DNA from: Rhodoferax sp.
GTDB lineage: Bacteria > Pseudomonadota > Gammaproteobacteria > Burkholderiales > Burkholderiaceae
NCBI GenBank assembly: GCA_028292075.1
Contig: JAQGNA010000745.1
Location: forward strand, 1 to 7,197
DNA length: 7,197 bases
Reading direction: 5' to 3'
Below are positions 1-5,887 of the stretch, piece after piece. Numbering within the stretch: the stretch's first letter is position 1; each line of letters opens with the position of its first letter. Position numbers and translations under genes: made by a program. The notes under the pieces are model-generated. The model saw nothing but the letters and a program-made list of their open reading frames with translations, searched no databases and had not been told where the DNA came from.

Positions 1-207
1 GCGGCCGCCTTCGTGGTCGACGCAGATCAGCAGGTCCTCACGCACGGACTTGATCTCACGGCAGAGCGAGGTCAGCTGCTCGCGGCCCTGCCAGTTGCGC
101 GCGAACAGGATCACGCCGCCGGTCAGCGGGTGCCGCAGGCGTTCGCGGTCGGCTGCGACGAGACTGGTGCCGGCGATATCGAGGATGACGGGGGCGTGTT
201 GGTTCAT
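1..207 (-). CDS. nagZ: Beta-N-acetylhexosaminidase NagZ, N-terminal 69 codons (cut by window edge)
   Basis: Family role: a cytoplasmic glycoside hydrolase family 3 enzyme that removes N-acetylglucosamine from anhydro-muropeptides during peptidoglycan recycling. Seen: reading from the ATG at 207 the protein starts [16 protein letters not shown], then [14 protein letters not shown] (about residues 30–43), then ends at the window edge with VDHEGGR. These match the start of NagZ, where the equivalent E. coli stretches are HPLVGGLILFTRN and VDQEGGR. The catalytic His and Asp lie further on and are outside the window, so activity cannot be judged. The ATG at 207 gives the usual short N-terminus. 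A TTG six codons upstream is also in frame but would add residues the family lacks. No clear Shine-Dalgarno is visible. It is the last gene of the block, 72 bp after acpS, and that gap holds a hairpin element. Confidence 0.93.
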   Translation of the reverse strand, partial: MNQHAPVILDIAGTSLVAADRERLRHPLTGGVILFARNWQGREQLTSLCREIKSVREDLLICVDHEGGR

Positions 208-221
208 GGTGATGTTGGTCG

Positions 222-274
222 TCAAATCAGCCGCTGGCCCAGGAAACACCTGCACTAGCCGCTATGAAATCAAT
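222..274 (-). repeat. Probable Comamonadaceae-type dispersed intergenic hairpin element
   Basis: This fills most of the 72-bp gap between acpS and nagZ. On the minus strand it contains CATAGCGGCTAGTGCAGG, a TGTTT loop, then CCTGGGCCAGCGGCTGATTT. Seen: CAGG/CCTG (240–243 with 249–252) and GCT/AGC (233–235 with 257–259) can pair around the five-base loop, giving an imperfect hairpin at 233–259. Known from memory, not searched: related elements with a 'CATAGCTGCTAGCGC…' core and a hairpin are frequent between genes in Acidovorax, Polaromonas and similar genomes. Assigning this stretch to that family is an inference. It has no T-run, so it is not a standard intrinsic terminator. Confidence 0.5.
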
Positions 275-279
275 CGTAT

Positions 280-687
280 TCAGGGTCCCATGGGCGTTTG
301 CCGCTCCACGACGACGAAGCTCGCCGCGTATTCGCTCTCGTCGGTGACGGTGACATGGGCGCTGAGCTTCTGCGCCTCGAACCAGGCCTTGAGTTCGCCG
401 TGCAGCACGATCACCGGCTGGCCGCTCTTCAGGTTGCCGATCTCGCAGAGTCGCCAGGTCATGGGCATGCGCATGCCCATGCCGATGGCCTTGCTGAAGG
501 CCTCCTTGGCGCTGAAGCGCGTGGCCAGGTAGCGCACGCCGCGTTCGGGCCAGCGGGCGCCACGGGCCCGCCAGGTGGTGAGTTCGGCTTCGCTCAAGAT
601 CTTTTCGGCGAAGCGGTCGCCGTGGCGCGCCAGGCTGGCGCGGATGCGGCGGATGTCGCAGATGTCGGTACCGATGCCGTAGATCAT
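280..687 (-). CDS. acpS: Holo-[acyl-carrier-protein] synthase AcpS
   Basis: Family role: transfers the 4'-phosphopantetheine arm of coenzyme A to a serine of apo-ACP, activating it for fatty acid synthesis; cytoplasmic, Mg-dependent, usually trimeric. Seen: 135 residues, a normal length for the group. The N-terminal motif [15 protein letters not shown] carries the Mg-binding Asp at residue 8. The second signature, [13 protein letters not shown] (57–69), carries Glu62, equivalent to the second metal ligand. The C-terminal strand [18 protein letters not shown] is typical. The ATG at 687 places the motif at the expected distance from the start; no good Shine-Dalgarno precedes it. It lies 42 bp after pdxJ, the conserved pdxJ–acpS pairing of many proteobacteria, and is probably co-transcribed. 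Its codons 69–76 contain a perfect 22-bp palindrome. Confidence 0.96.
   Translation of the reverse strand: MIYGIGTDICDIRRIRASLARHGDRFAEKILSEAELTTWRARGARWPERGVRYLATRFSAKEAFSKAIGMGMRMPMTWRLCEIGNLKSGQPVIVLHGELKAWFEAQKLSAHVTVTDESEYAASFVVVERQTPMGP
460..481. repeat. Perfect 22-bp palindrome inside acpS
   Basis: The left arm is CATGGGCATGC and the right arm is its exact reverse complement, with no spacer. It encodes the Met-rich stretch MGMRMPM of AcpS, within the conserved region just after the [11 protein letters not shown] signature. The alternating ATG codons account for part of the symmetry. Whether it works as a protein site or as an mRNA or cruciform hairpin cannot be told from sequence. Confidence 0.85.
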
Positions 688-729
688 GGTCGCGGTGTGG
701 GTGGGTTGCCGAACATCACGCGCCGAAGA

Positions 730-1482
730 TCACGCTTCTTCGATGCAGCGCAGGTACTCGCGCACCGTGGCTGCGTAGCCGAGCTCCAGTGCATCGGCGA
801 TGAGGGCATGGCCGATCGACACCTCTTGCACCGCAGGGCAGGCGCGCAAAAAGGCCGTGAGGTTGTCGCGGCTCAGGTCGTGGCCGGCATTGACGCCCAG
901 GCCGGCCGCAGCGGCGGCACGGGTGGCATCGGCGAAGCGGGCCAGCACTTCGTCTTGCCGGTCGGTTCCGAAGGCGCTGGCATAGCTTTCGGTGTAAAGC
1001 TCGACGCGGTCCGCACCCACGGCCTTGGCCGCGGCCATCGCGTCAGGCAACGGGTCCATGAACAGGCTGACCCGCACGCCCAGCGACTGCGCTTCTGCAA
1101 TCAGCGGGCGCAGGCGCTCGCCGTCCTGGGCCAGGTTCCAGCCGTGGTCGCTGGTGAACTGGTCTTCACTGTCCGGCACGAAGGTGCACTGCGTGGGCCT
1201 CACGTCACGGATGAAGCCCATCAGGTTCTGGAACGGATTGCCCTCGATGTTGAACTCGCGGCCGGGCCACTGGCGCATCAGCGTGGCCAGTTCAGGCACG
1301 TCGCTGGCGCGGATGTGCCGCTCGTCCGGCCGCGGGTGCACGGTGATGCCATGCGCGCCGGCTTGCAGGCACAGCGTGGCCGCGCGGCTGACGCTCGGAA
1401 TGCCCAGGTGGCGGGTGTTGCGCACCAGCGCGACCTTGTTGATGTTGACGGAGAGAGCGGTGGTGGCGGTCATGGCGGTCAT
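730..1482 (-). CDS. pdxJ: Pyridoxine 5'-phosphate synthase PdxJ
   Basis: Family role: condenses 1-deoxy-D-xylulose 5-phosphate with 3-amino-2-oxopropyl phosphate (1-amino-3-hydroxyacetone 3-phosphate) to pyridoxine 5'-phosphate, the ring-closing step of the DXP-dependent vitamin B6 pathway; a cytoplasmic TIM barrel. Seen: 250 residues against 243 in E. coli. Core strand SVNINKVALVRNTR at 11–24; GITVHPRPDERHI (45–57) with the active-site His49; FNIEGNP with Glu80 in the place of the catalytic Glu; ELYTESYA (161–168); NAGHDL with His201; IGHALI with His225. All expected active-site positions are present. The start is ambiguous: the first 18 bases are a tandem ATGACCGCC duplication, so ATG at 1482 or at 1473 could serve, and neither has a clear Shine-Dalgarno. 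It follows recO by 40 bp and precedes acpS by 42 bp, consistent with one transcript. Confidence 0.96.
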   Translation of the reverse strand: MTAMTATTALSVNINKVALVRNTRHLGIPSVSRAATLCLQAGAHGITVHPRPDERHIRASDVPELATLMRQWPGREFNIEGNPFQNLMGFIRDVRPTQCTFVPDSEDQFTSDHGWNLAQDGERLRPLIAEAQSLGVRVSLFMDPLPDAMAAAKAVGADRVELYTESYASAFGTDRQDEVLARFADATRAAAAAGLGVNAGHDLSRDNLTAFLRACPAVQEVSIGHALIADALELGYAATVREYLRCIEEA

Positions 1483-1522
1483 GGCATTCAGGTCGGTCGG
1501 GCATTCAGGGACATGGACGGGC

Positions 1523-2272
1523 TCAGAACGATTGCAGGTCGATCATGAGGCGGCGCGTATGCAGCGTGGCCACCCCGCAATGGTAGTGCAGCAAGGCCCG
1601 CAGCTGTGGCTTCAGGCCGTTGGCGACCTCGGCGCAGGCGCGCAGGGTGGCCGTGAACGGCGCGCCGTCCTGCAGGCCGCGCTGCAGCGAACGCCACTGT
1701 GCCCCCGACAGGCTGGCCCGGTCGTCCGAATGGCTTTGCCGCAAGCCGCCTTCGGGCACCAGGCTGTAGCGCTCGTCGTCATCGAGTGGCGACATGGTGA
1801 GCGTTTGCGCGTCGAGCAGCGGCAGAAGGCCGATCTCGCGCAGCAGCAGCAGCTCGAAGGCCCGCAGCGCCGGCTCCAGCGCCTCGCCGTGCTCAGAGGC
1901 CAGCACCTGCACCACGGCGGAGTAAGCGTCGAACAGCACCTCGTGCGGATCGTCGCGCGCCAGCAGGCGCATCAGCAATTCGTTGAGGTAGAGCCCGGAC
2001 AGCAGCGCATCGCCCGTGGGCATGACATGGCCGCCCACCCACTCGGCGCCCTTCAGGTTGCGGATCTCCGCCTCACCGCCGAAGGTGACCCTCAGCGGCT
2101 GCAACGGCAGCAAGATGGGTCGAAAGTTGGAACTCGGCTTCTTCGCTCCCTTGGCCACCAGCGCCACCCGCCCCTGGCTGCGCGTGAACACGTCGAGGAT
2201 CAGGCTCGACTCGCTCCAGTCGTACCGGTGCAGGACGTAGGCGGGTTCTTCGTGCGAGCGTTTGGTGGCCAT
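1523..2272 (-). CDS. recO: DNA repair protein RecO
   Basis: Family role: with RecR, loads RecA onto SSB-coated single-stranded DNA in the RecF pathway and anneals complementary strands. Seen: 249 residues, normal length. The N-terminal part (about 10–80) fits the OB fold, with [20 protein letters not shown] and LVAKGAKKP, the usual RecO opening. The helical part carries the family motif [12 protein letters not shown] (93–104) and [16 protein letters not shown]. Only two cysteines are seen in the C-terminal half, so the four-Cys zinc site of some RecO proteins is absent, as in E. coli. The start is firmly placed: an in-frame TAA lies five codons upstream and no other start codon lies between. 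A weak AGGTAA (2285–2290) sits 12 bases before the ATG. In many relatives recO directly follows era; here a 457-bp repeat-bearing gap separates them, so its expression may be partly uncoupled. Confidence 0.95.
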   Translation of the reverse strand: MATKRSHEEPAYVLHRYDWSESSLILDVFTRSQGRVALVAKGAKKPSSNFRPILLPLQPLRVTFGGEAEIRNLKGAEWVGGHVMPTGDALLSGLYLNELLMRLLARDDPHEVLFDAYSAVVQVLASEHGEALEPALRAFELLLLREIGLLPLLDAQTLTMSPLDDDERYSLVPEGGLRQSHSDDRASLSGAQWRSLQRGLQDGAPFTATLRACAEVANGLKPQLRALLHYHCGVATLHTRRLMIDLQSF

Positions 2273-2315
2273 GTCGTGTTGAATTTACCTGAGTCGCTGG
2301 GGCTGGTCGTGGGGA

Positions 2316-2573
2316 CCTTCGACAAGCTCAGGACGAACGGGGGATGGGACCTTCGACGAGCTCAGGATGAACGGGGGATGGGACCTTCGACGAGTTCAGG
2401 ACGAATGGGGGATGGGGCCTTCGACAAGCTCAGGACGAATGGGAGTGGGGCCTTCGACGAGCTCAGAATGAACGGGTGATGGGGCCTTCGACCAGCTCAG
2501 GATGAACCGATGAGAGACCTTGATCGGCTCCGGGCTACCGAACAGGGCGCTTCGACAAGCTCAGCACGAACGG
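2316..2573. repeat. Tandem array of a 34-bp unit built on a dispersed repeat motif
   Basis: Eight head-to-tail units start at 2316, 2350, 2384, 2418, 2451, 2485, 2518 and 2549. The 25-bp core reads CCTTCGACRAGCTCAGG followed by AYGAACGG on the plus strand, and most spacers are 8–9 bp of the GGGATGGGA type. Units 1–6 and 8 differ mostly by transitions. Unit 7 (2518–2548) is heavily decayed but holds the phase. Each core can form an imperfect hairpin, CCTTCG with CGAA-C-GG. The core motif is familiar as a scattered repeat in many high-GC genomes including Variovorax relatives (memory, not searched). The array ends 43 bp before the recO start codon and lies inside the likely era–recO transcript. 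The period is not a multiple of three and the array stays open in several frames, which creates spurious repeat peptides such as FDKLRTNG. Confidence 0.93.
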
Positions 2574-2729
2574 CCATTGGGGAACGGTCAGCAGTGAACG
2601 GGCCGGCCTTCATGCCACGATGCCGCAGAAGCCGCTCCGCCGGGCACCAGCATCGCCCGCTCCAACCAGTCCCGAGTTGATCGAAAAGCGGGTTGGGAGA
2701 TGCACGAAGTGAGCGACTTGGCGGTGCGC
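2574..2729. other. Non-coding stretch between the repeat array and the era stop
   Basis: These 156 bp follow the era stop codon on the minus strand. A spacer-like CCATTGGGG (2574–2582) and a weak repeat-like end, GTGAACGGG, near 2594–2602 suggest a possible ninth, mostly lost array unit. The rest shows no recognisable gene. An open minus-strand frame (2588–2818) starts inside era in another frame and has no family features. The best inverted repeat, CGGGC/GCCCG at 2641–2645 and 2655–2659, lacks a T-run, so it is not a convincing terminator. Confidence 0.55.
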
Positions 2730-3842
2730 CTATTCATATCCGAAGCTGCGAACCCGTGCCTCGTCGTCTGCCCAACCCGAACGCACCTTGACCCACATCT
2801 CGATGAATACCTTGGCATCGAGGGCCTTCTCCAGTTCGACCCGCGTCTCCATGCCGATGCGCTTGATGCGTTCGCCCTTATCGCCGATCACCATGGCCTT
2901 GTGGCCGTCGCGTTCGACGACGATGGTGGCGGCGATGCGCAACAGGCGCTTCTGCCCTTTACGGGCGGGCGGCTCTTCTTCGAATTTGTCGATGACGATG
3001 GTCGAGGTGTAGGGCAATTCGTCGCCGGTCAGGCGGAAGAGCTTCTCGCGCACCGTTTCAGAGGCGAGAAACTTTTCGCTGCGGTCGGTCAACTCGTCTT
3101 CGGCGTACATCCAGGCCTGCTGCGGAAGAAACTTGGCGCAGATGTCGAACAGGCGCTCGACGTCCTTGGCGTTCTTGGCCGACATCGGCACGAATTCGGC
3201 AAAGGCATGGCGCTCGTGCATGGTCTTGAGCCATGGCGCAATCTCGGCACGGCGGTGGATGTTGTCCAGCTTGTTGGCAATCAGCAGCACCGGAATGTCC
3301 TGCTTCAGGAGCGACAGCACCTTGGCGTCGGCCAGCGTGAAGCTGCCTGCCTCCACCACGAACAGAATGAGATCGACATCGCCCACAGCACCGACCACGG
3401 TCTTGTTGAGCGAGCGATTCAGCGCGTTGTTGTGGTGGGTCTGGAAGCCGGGCGTGTCGACGAACACGAACTGCGTCGCACCGCGGGTGCGCATGCCGGT
3501 GATGCGGTGCCGGGTCGTCTGCGCCTTGCGTGAGGTGATGCTGATCTTTTGGCCGACCAGGGCGTTCAGCAAGGTCGACTTGCCGACGTTGGGCTTGCCC
3601 ACGATGGCCACCAGGCCGCAATGCTGCTCTGCCACGGGGACGAGGCTGTCGCCAGGCGGCTTCTTCAGCGTCGACAGCATGCCGTCGATGGCACTCAACT
3701 GCTCGTCGATGCTTGGCGTAGACGCAGACGTGGACGTGGACGCAGTGGTGGACGTGGAAGTCGGCGCAGAAGCGGACACAACGGGCTGCGCCTGCTCTGG
3801 CTCGGGCGGCTCGGCGGGAGGGGTGTTTTCGATCGGATTCAT
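2730..3842 (-). CDS. era: GTPase Era with an atypical N-terminal extension
   Basis: Family role: an essential GTPase that binds the 3' end of 16S rRNA and assists 30S subunit maturation; cytoplasmic, partly membrane-associated. Seen: 370 residues against about 300 in E. coli. The G domain has G1 GKPNVGKS (82–89), the G2 region TTRHRI (109–114), G3 DTPG (129–132), G4 NKLD (190–193) and G5 SAK (221–223). The KH domain has [13 protein letters not shown] (318–330) with the GxxG loop, and the protein ends [21 protein letters not shown] in family style. Odd: about 67 extra residues precede the G domain, Pro/Glu-rich first, then 20 residues (23–42) made only of Ser, Thr, Ala and one Pro. The ATG at 3842 is supported by a strong AAGGTGA seven bases upstream. 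The next in-frame Met (residue 54) has no ribosome site. The gene follows rnc by 19 bp; RNase III and Era act in the same rRNA maturation route. Confidence 0.96.
   Translation of the reverse strand: MNPIENTPPAEPPEPEQAQPVVSASAPTSTSTTASTSTSASTPSIDEQLSAIDGMLSTLKKPPGDSLVPVAEQHCGLVAIVGKPNVGKSTLLNALVGQKISITSRKAQTTRHRITGMRTRGATQFVFVDTPGFQTHHNNALNRSLNKTVVGAVGDVDLILFVVEAGSFTLADAKVLSLLKQDIPVLLIANKLDNIHRRAEIAPWLKTMHERHAFAEFVPMSAKNAKDVERLFDICAKFLPQQAWMYAEDELTDRSEKFLASETVREKLFRLTGDELPYTSTIVIDKFEEEPPARKGQKRLLRIAATIVVERDGHKAMVIGDKGERIKRIGMETRVELEKALDAKVFIEMWVKVRSGWADDEARVRSFGYE
3718..3777. repeat. Imperfect hexanucleotide repeat in the 5' part of era
   Basis: Ten consecutive six-base units of the GTGGAC/GCAGAC type lie on the plus strand: GTAGAC, GCAGAC, GTGGAC twice, GCAGTG, GTGGAC, GTGGAA, GTCGGC, GCAGAA, GCGGAC. 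On the coding strand each unit supplies two codons, giving the Thr-Ser/Ala-Ser alternation of Era residues 22–42. Because the unit is two codons long, copy-number change would keep the reading frame. Confidence 0.8.
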
Positions 3843-3849
3843 GGGGCTT

Positions 3850-3856
3850 TCACCTT
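3850..3856 (-). promoter_or_regulatory. Strong Shine-Dalgarno site of era
   Basis: AAGGTGA on the minus strand, seven bases before the ATG at 3842, matches the anti-Shine-Dalgarno end of 16S rRNA over AGGTGA. It lies in the 19-bp gap after the rnc stop. It is the clearest ribosome site in the window and decides in favour of the long Era form. Most other genes here lack a comparable site. Confidence 0.8.
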
Positions 3857-3861
3857 GGAGG

Positions 3862-4542
3862 TTAGCGCTTGGAGTTCAGTTTAGCCAGCATGGCGGCCGC
3901 GGCCGCCTGTTCGCCAGCGCGTCGGGAGCCGCCGATGCCGCGTTCGACCAGCCCCAACTCGACAATTTCGCATTCCACGTCGAAGGTCTGCCGGTGCGCC
4001 GCACCAAGCGTGCTGACCACGCGGTACGCCGGCAGTTTCATCTTGCGACCCTGCAGCCACTCCTGCAACTCGGTCTTCGAGTCCTTGGCGGTGGCCGCCA
4101 GTTCGGCGTCGATGGTGACCGCCTGGAAAATGCGGTGGACCAGCGCTTCGGCCGCTTCATAGCCTGCGTCGAGGTACACGGCGCCAATGACAGCCTCGAG
4201 CGCATCGGCCAGAATGGACGGACGCTTGCTGCCGCCCGATCTCGCCTCGCCCTCACCCAGCCGCAACACGTTCGGCAGGCCCATGTCGACTGCCAATGGA
4301 TGAAGCGTTTCCTGCCGCACCAGGCTGGCCCGCACGCGCGAGAGATCGCCTTCGGGCATCGCGCTGAGTCGGGTGTAGAGCAGGCTCGCCACAGCGAGGT
4401 TCAGCACCGAATCGCCCAGGAACTCCAGCCGCTCGTTATGGTCGGCCGAGAAGCTGCGGTGGGTCGTGGCCCGGACCAGCAGCTTGGGCTCCTTGAATAC
4501 ATGCCGCAGCCGCTGCTGCAGGGCCAGAAGTCCGTCGTTCAC
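3862..4542 (-). CDS. rnc: Ribonuclease III
   Basis: Family role: a homodimeric, Mg-dependent endonuclease that cuts double-stranded RNA, processing the rRNA precursor and some mRNAs. Seen: 226 residues, the same size as the E. coli enzyme. The signature [12 protein letters not shown] (36–47) holds Glu37, Glu40 and Asp44; Glu64 (MPEGDLS), Asp113 and Glu116 ([11 protein letters not shown]) complete the catalytic set, so the nuclease domain looks intact. The double-stranded RNA-binding domain spans about 153–226, from [14 protein letters not shown] to [18 protein letters not shown]. The start is GTG at 4542, one base after the TAG of the DUF4845 gene, a spacing that suggests translational coupling. 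The position inside a multi-gene block means the E. coli type of self-cleaved 5' leader is not directly next to the gene. era follows after 19 bp. Confidence 0.97.
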   Translation of the reverse strand: MNDGLLALQQRLRHVFKEPKLLVRATTHRSFSADHNERLEFLGDSVLNLAVASLLYTRLSAMPEGDLSRVRASLVRQETLHPLAVDMGLPNVLRLGEGEARSGGSKRPSILADALEAVIGAVYLDAGYEAAEALVHRIFQAVTIDAELAATAKDSKTELQEWLQGRKMKLPAYRVVSTLGAAHRQTFDVECEIVELGLVERGIGGSRRAGEQAAAAAMLAKLNSKR

Positions 4543-4543
4543 G

Positions 4544-4897
4544 CTACTTGGAGCGTCCGGTGTACTTGATCAACAGGTAGGCGGGGCCGAACAACTCGAT
4601 CTCCTTGTTGTACGCGAAGGCTACGACGACCTTGTCGCCGTTCTTCGTGACGTCGAGGTCCTTGCCGCTGATCGAGGAAATGTCGTCGATGGTGGCGGCC
4701 TTGTCGAAGATCGTGCGCACTTCCGGCACGGTGTTGCCCAGCTTGGCCTTCTCGACGGCCTTGAGGATTGCCTGGTGTTCGATCACCGTGGGCACCACCT
4801 TGGCGCCGACGATGAAGATGAAGACGCCCAACACGATCATGATCACCAGACCGAGAAACGAAATGCCGCGCTGCCGCGCCTTCAGCGAATGTTGCAT
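4544..4897 (-). CDS. DUF4845 family small membrane protein, function unknown
   Basis: Seen: 117 residues with a short basic N-terminus (MQHSLKARQRG), one hydrophobic segment at about 12–34 (ISFLGLVIMIVLGVFIFIVG), then a soluble part of about 80 residues rich in charged residues. This suggests an inner-membrane anchor with the C-terminal domain probably in the periplasm. Known: proteins of this type, annotated DUF4845, lie between lepB and rnc in many beta- and gammaproteobacteria; no function is established to my knowledge. Odd: the N-terminus resembles a type IV prepilin (basic residues, Gly, then a hydrophobic helix), but the Glu normally found at +5 after the cut site is replaced by Gly. 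Gaps are 24 bp after lepB and 1 bp before rnc, so it is very likely co-expressed with both. The family call comes from size, sequence type and position, not a search. Confidence 0.85.
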   Translation of the reverse strand: MQHSLKARQRGISFLGLVIMIVLGVFIFIVGAKVVPTVIEHQAILKAVEKAKLGNTVPEVRTIFDKAATIDDISSISGKDLDVTKNGDKVVVAFAYNKEIELFGPAYLLIKYTGRSK

Positions 4898-4921
4898 GAA
4901 AAGCTTTCTGTCTTGCGGTAG

Positions 4922-5887
4922 TTAATGGAACGCGCCGATGCGCTTCAGGCTACCGAAGTTCATCCAGATGTAGAAGGCCTTGCCGACGATGTTCTTGTCG
5001 GGCACGAAACCCCAGTAGCGCGAGTCGAGCGAATTATCGCGGTTGTCGCCCATCATGAAATACTGGCCCTCAGGCACCTTGCAGGTCACGCCTTCGACGG
5101 TGTAGCGGCAATTTTCCTTGAACGGAAAATCGTCGACACCTGGCACGAAGGCCGGACGGTCATCGTCGTTCAGCAGGCGGTGCGGCTTGTCGCCGAGCGT
5201 CTCTTCGAGCTGCTTGAAGTAGCGCATCGTGTCTTCGTCGAAGAACTCGGGCACCGACGTGGTGGGCACCGGCTTGCCGTTGATCGTCAGGCGCTTGTTC
5301 AGGTAGGCCACCACGTCTCCGGGCACACCGACCACGCGCTTGATGTAGTCGAGGCTGGGCTTGGGCGGATAGCGGAACACCATCACGTCGCCCCGCTGCG
5401 GCGGGGTGCCGTCTGTGATCTTGGTGTTGATCACCGGCAGGCGCACGCCGTAGTGGAATTTGTTGACCAGAATGAGGTCGCCCACCAGCAGCGTCGGGAT
5501 CATCGAGCCGGATGGAATCTTGAACGGCTCGAACAGGAACGAACGCAGCAGGAACACGATCAAAATCACCGGGAAAAGACCGGCCGTCCAGTCGAGCCAC
5601 CAAGGTTGCGCAAGGATCCGGTGACGGGCTTCGGCCGTGGTGTTGTCCACCTGGCTGATGCCCATGTTGTTCAACTCGCCCTTGCGCCGCGCAAAGTCGG
5701 CTTCGAGCGTGGCAGCGGCCTGACTGCGGCGTGGTGCGAAGTAGAACCGCTCGGCCAGCCAATACAGGCCGGTCACCACGGTGGCCAAAAACAGAAGCAA
5801 GGCGAAGTTGCCTTCGAGTCGCCCGAAATACCAGGCACCGGCGTAGCCCACAAAGGCCGCCAAAATCAACGAGGTCAGGATTTGCAT
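4922..5887 (-). CDS. lepB: Signal peptidase I (leader peptidase)
   Basis: Family role: cleaves signal peptides from exported proteins at the outer face of the inner membrane using a Ser/Lys pair. Seen: 321 residues (E. coli 324). Hydrophobic segments at about 2–20, 27–46 and 102–119 anchor the N-terminal part. The catalytic Ser is Ser128 in PSGSMIPTLLVGD, the general-base Lys is Lys183 in YIKRVVGVPGD, and the C-terminal box GDNRDNSLDSRYWGFVP begins at 280. Cys260 and Cys269 lie close together in the exported domain and could form a disulfide (inference). Start choice: the frame is open 45 codons further upstream into lepA, but ATG at 5887 gives the family length, starts the first membrane segment at once, and overlaps the lepA stop as TGATG, which implies coupled translation. 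Confidence 0.97.
   Translation of the reverse strand: MQILTSLILAAFVGYAGAWYFGRLEGNFALLLFLATVVTGLYWLAERFYFAPRRSQAAATLEADFARRKGELNNMGISQVDNTTAEARHRILAQPWWLDWTAGLFPVILIVFLLRSFLFEPFKIPSGSMIPTLLVGDLILVNKFHYGVRLPVINTKITDGTPPQRGDVMVFRYPPKPSLDYIKRVVGVPGDVVAYLNKRLTINGKPVPTTSVPEFFDEDTMRYFKQLEETLGDKPHRLLNDDDRPAFVPGVDDFPFKENCRYTVEGVTCKVPEGQYFMMGDNRDNSLDSRYWGFVPDKNIVGKAFYIWMNFGSLKRIGAFH

Noticed and set aside
1488..1514. Eight-codon frame (MSLNARPT) between recO and pdxJ as a leader peptide
   Set aside because: It has no ribosome site and no attenuation-like structure; frames this short are common by chance.
298..1548. Long plus-strand open frame (416 codons) opposite acpS and pdxJ
   Set aside because: It lies antisense to two genes with intact active-site motifs, has the Ala/Arg/His/Gly-rich composition of a high-GC shadow frame, and shows no recognisable domain.
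2284..2315. Possible promoter before recO (TAAATT as a -10 box)
   Set aside because: Only four of six bases match and no -35 box lies at the right distance.
1025..2479. Plus-strand open frame (484 codons) ending in repeat peptides such as FDKLRTNG
   Set aside because: It runs antisense to pdxJ and recO and then through the tandem array; the repeat peptides are a known kind of artefact from translating this dispersed DNA repeat.
2588..2818. Minus-strand 76-codon frame overlapping the 3' end of era
   Set aside because: It starts inside era in another frame, lacks a ribosome site and has no recognisable sequence features.
3892..3907. 16-bp GC-only palindrome in rnc with overlapping GCGGCCGC sites
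   Set aside because: It encodes the run of five alanines in the RNA-binding domain helix; GCC/GCG alanine codons produce this symmetry without further cause.
3133..4569. Plus-strand open frame (478 codons) opposite era and rnc
   Set aside because: It is antisense to two well-supported genes, with no domain and no ribosome site; a shadow of GC-rich codon use.
5111..5130. Perfect 7-bp inverted repeat with a 6-base loop in lepB
   Set aside because: It lies inside coding sequence, has no T-run after it and is short enough to be chance; the codons (FPFKEN) explain it.
5391..5406. CCCCGC/GCGGGG stem with a 4-base loop in lepB
   Set aside because: GC-rich stems of six pairs are expected in a genome of this composition, and no terminator T-run follows.
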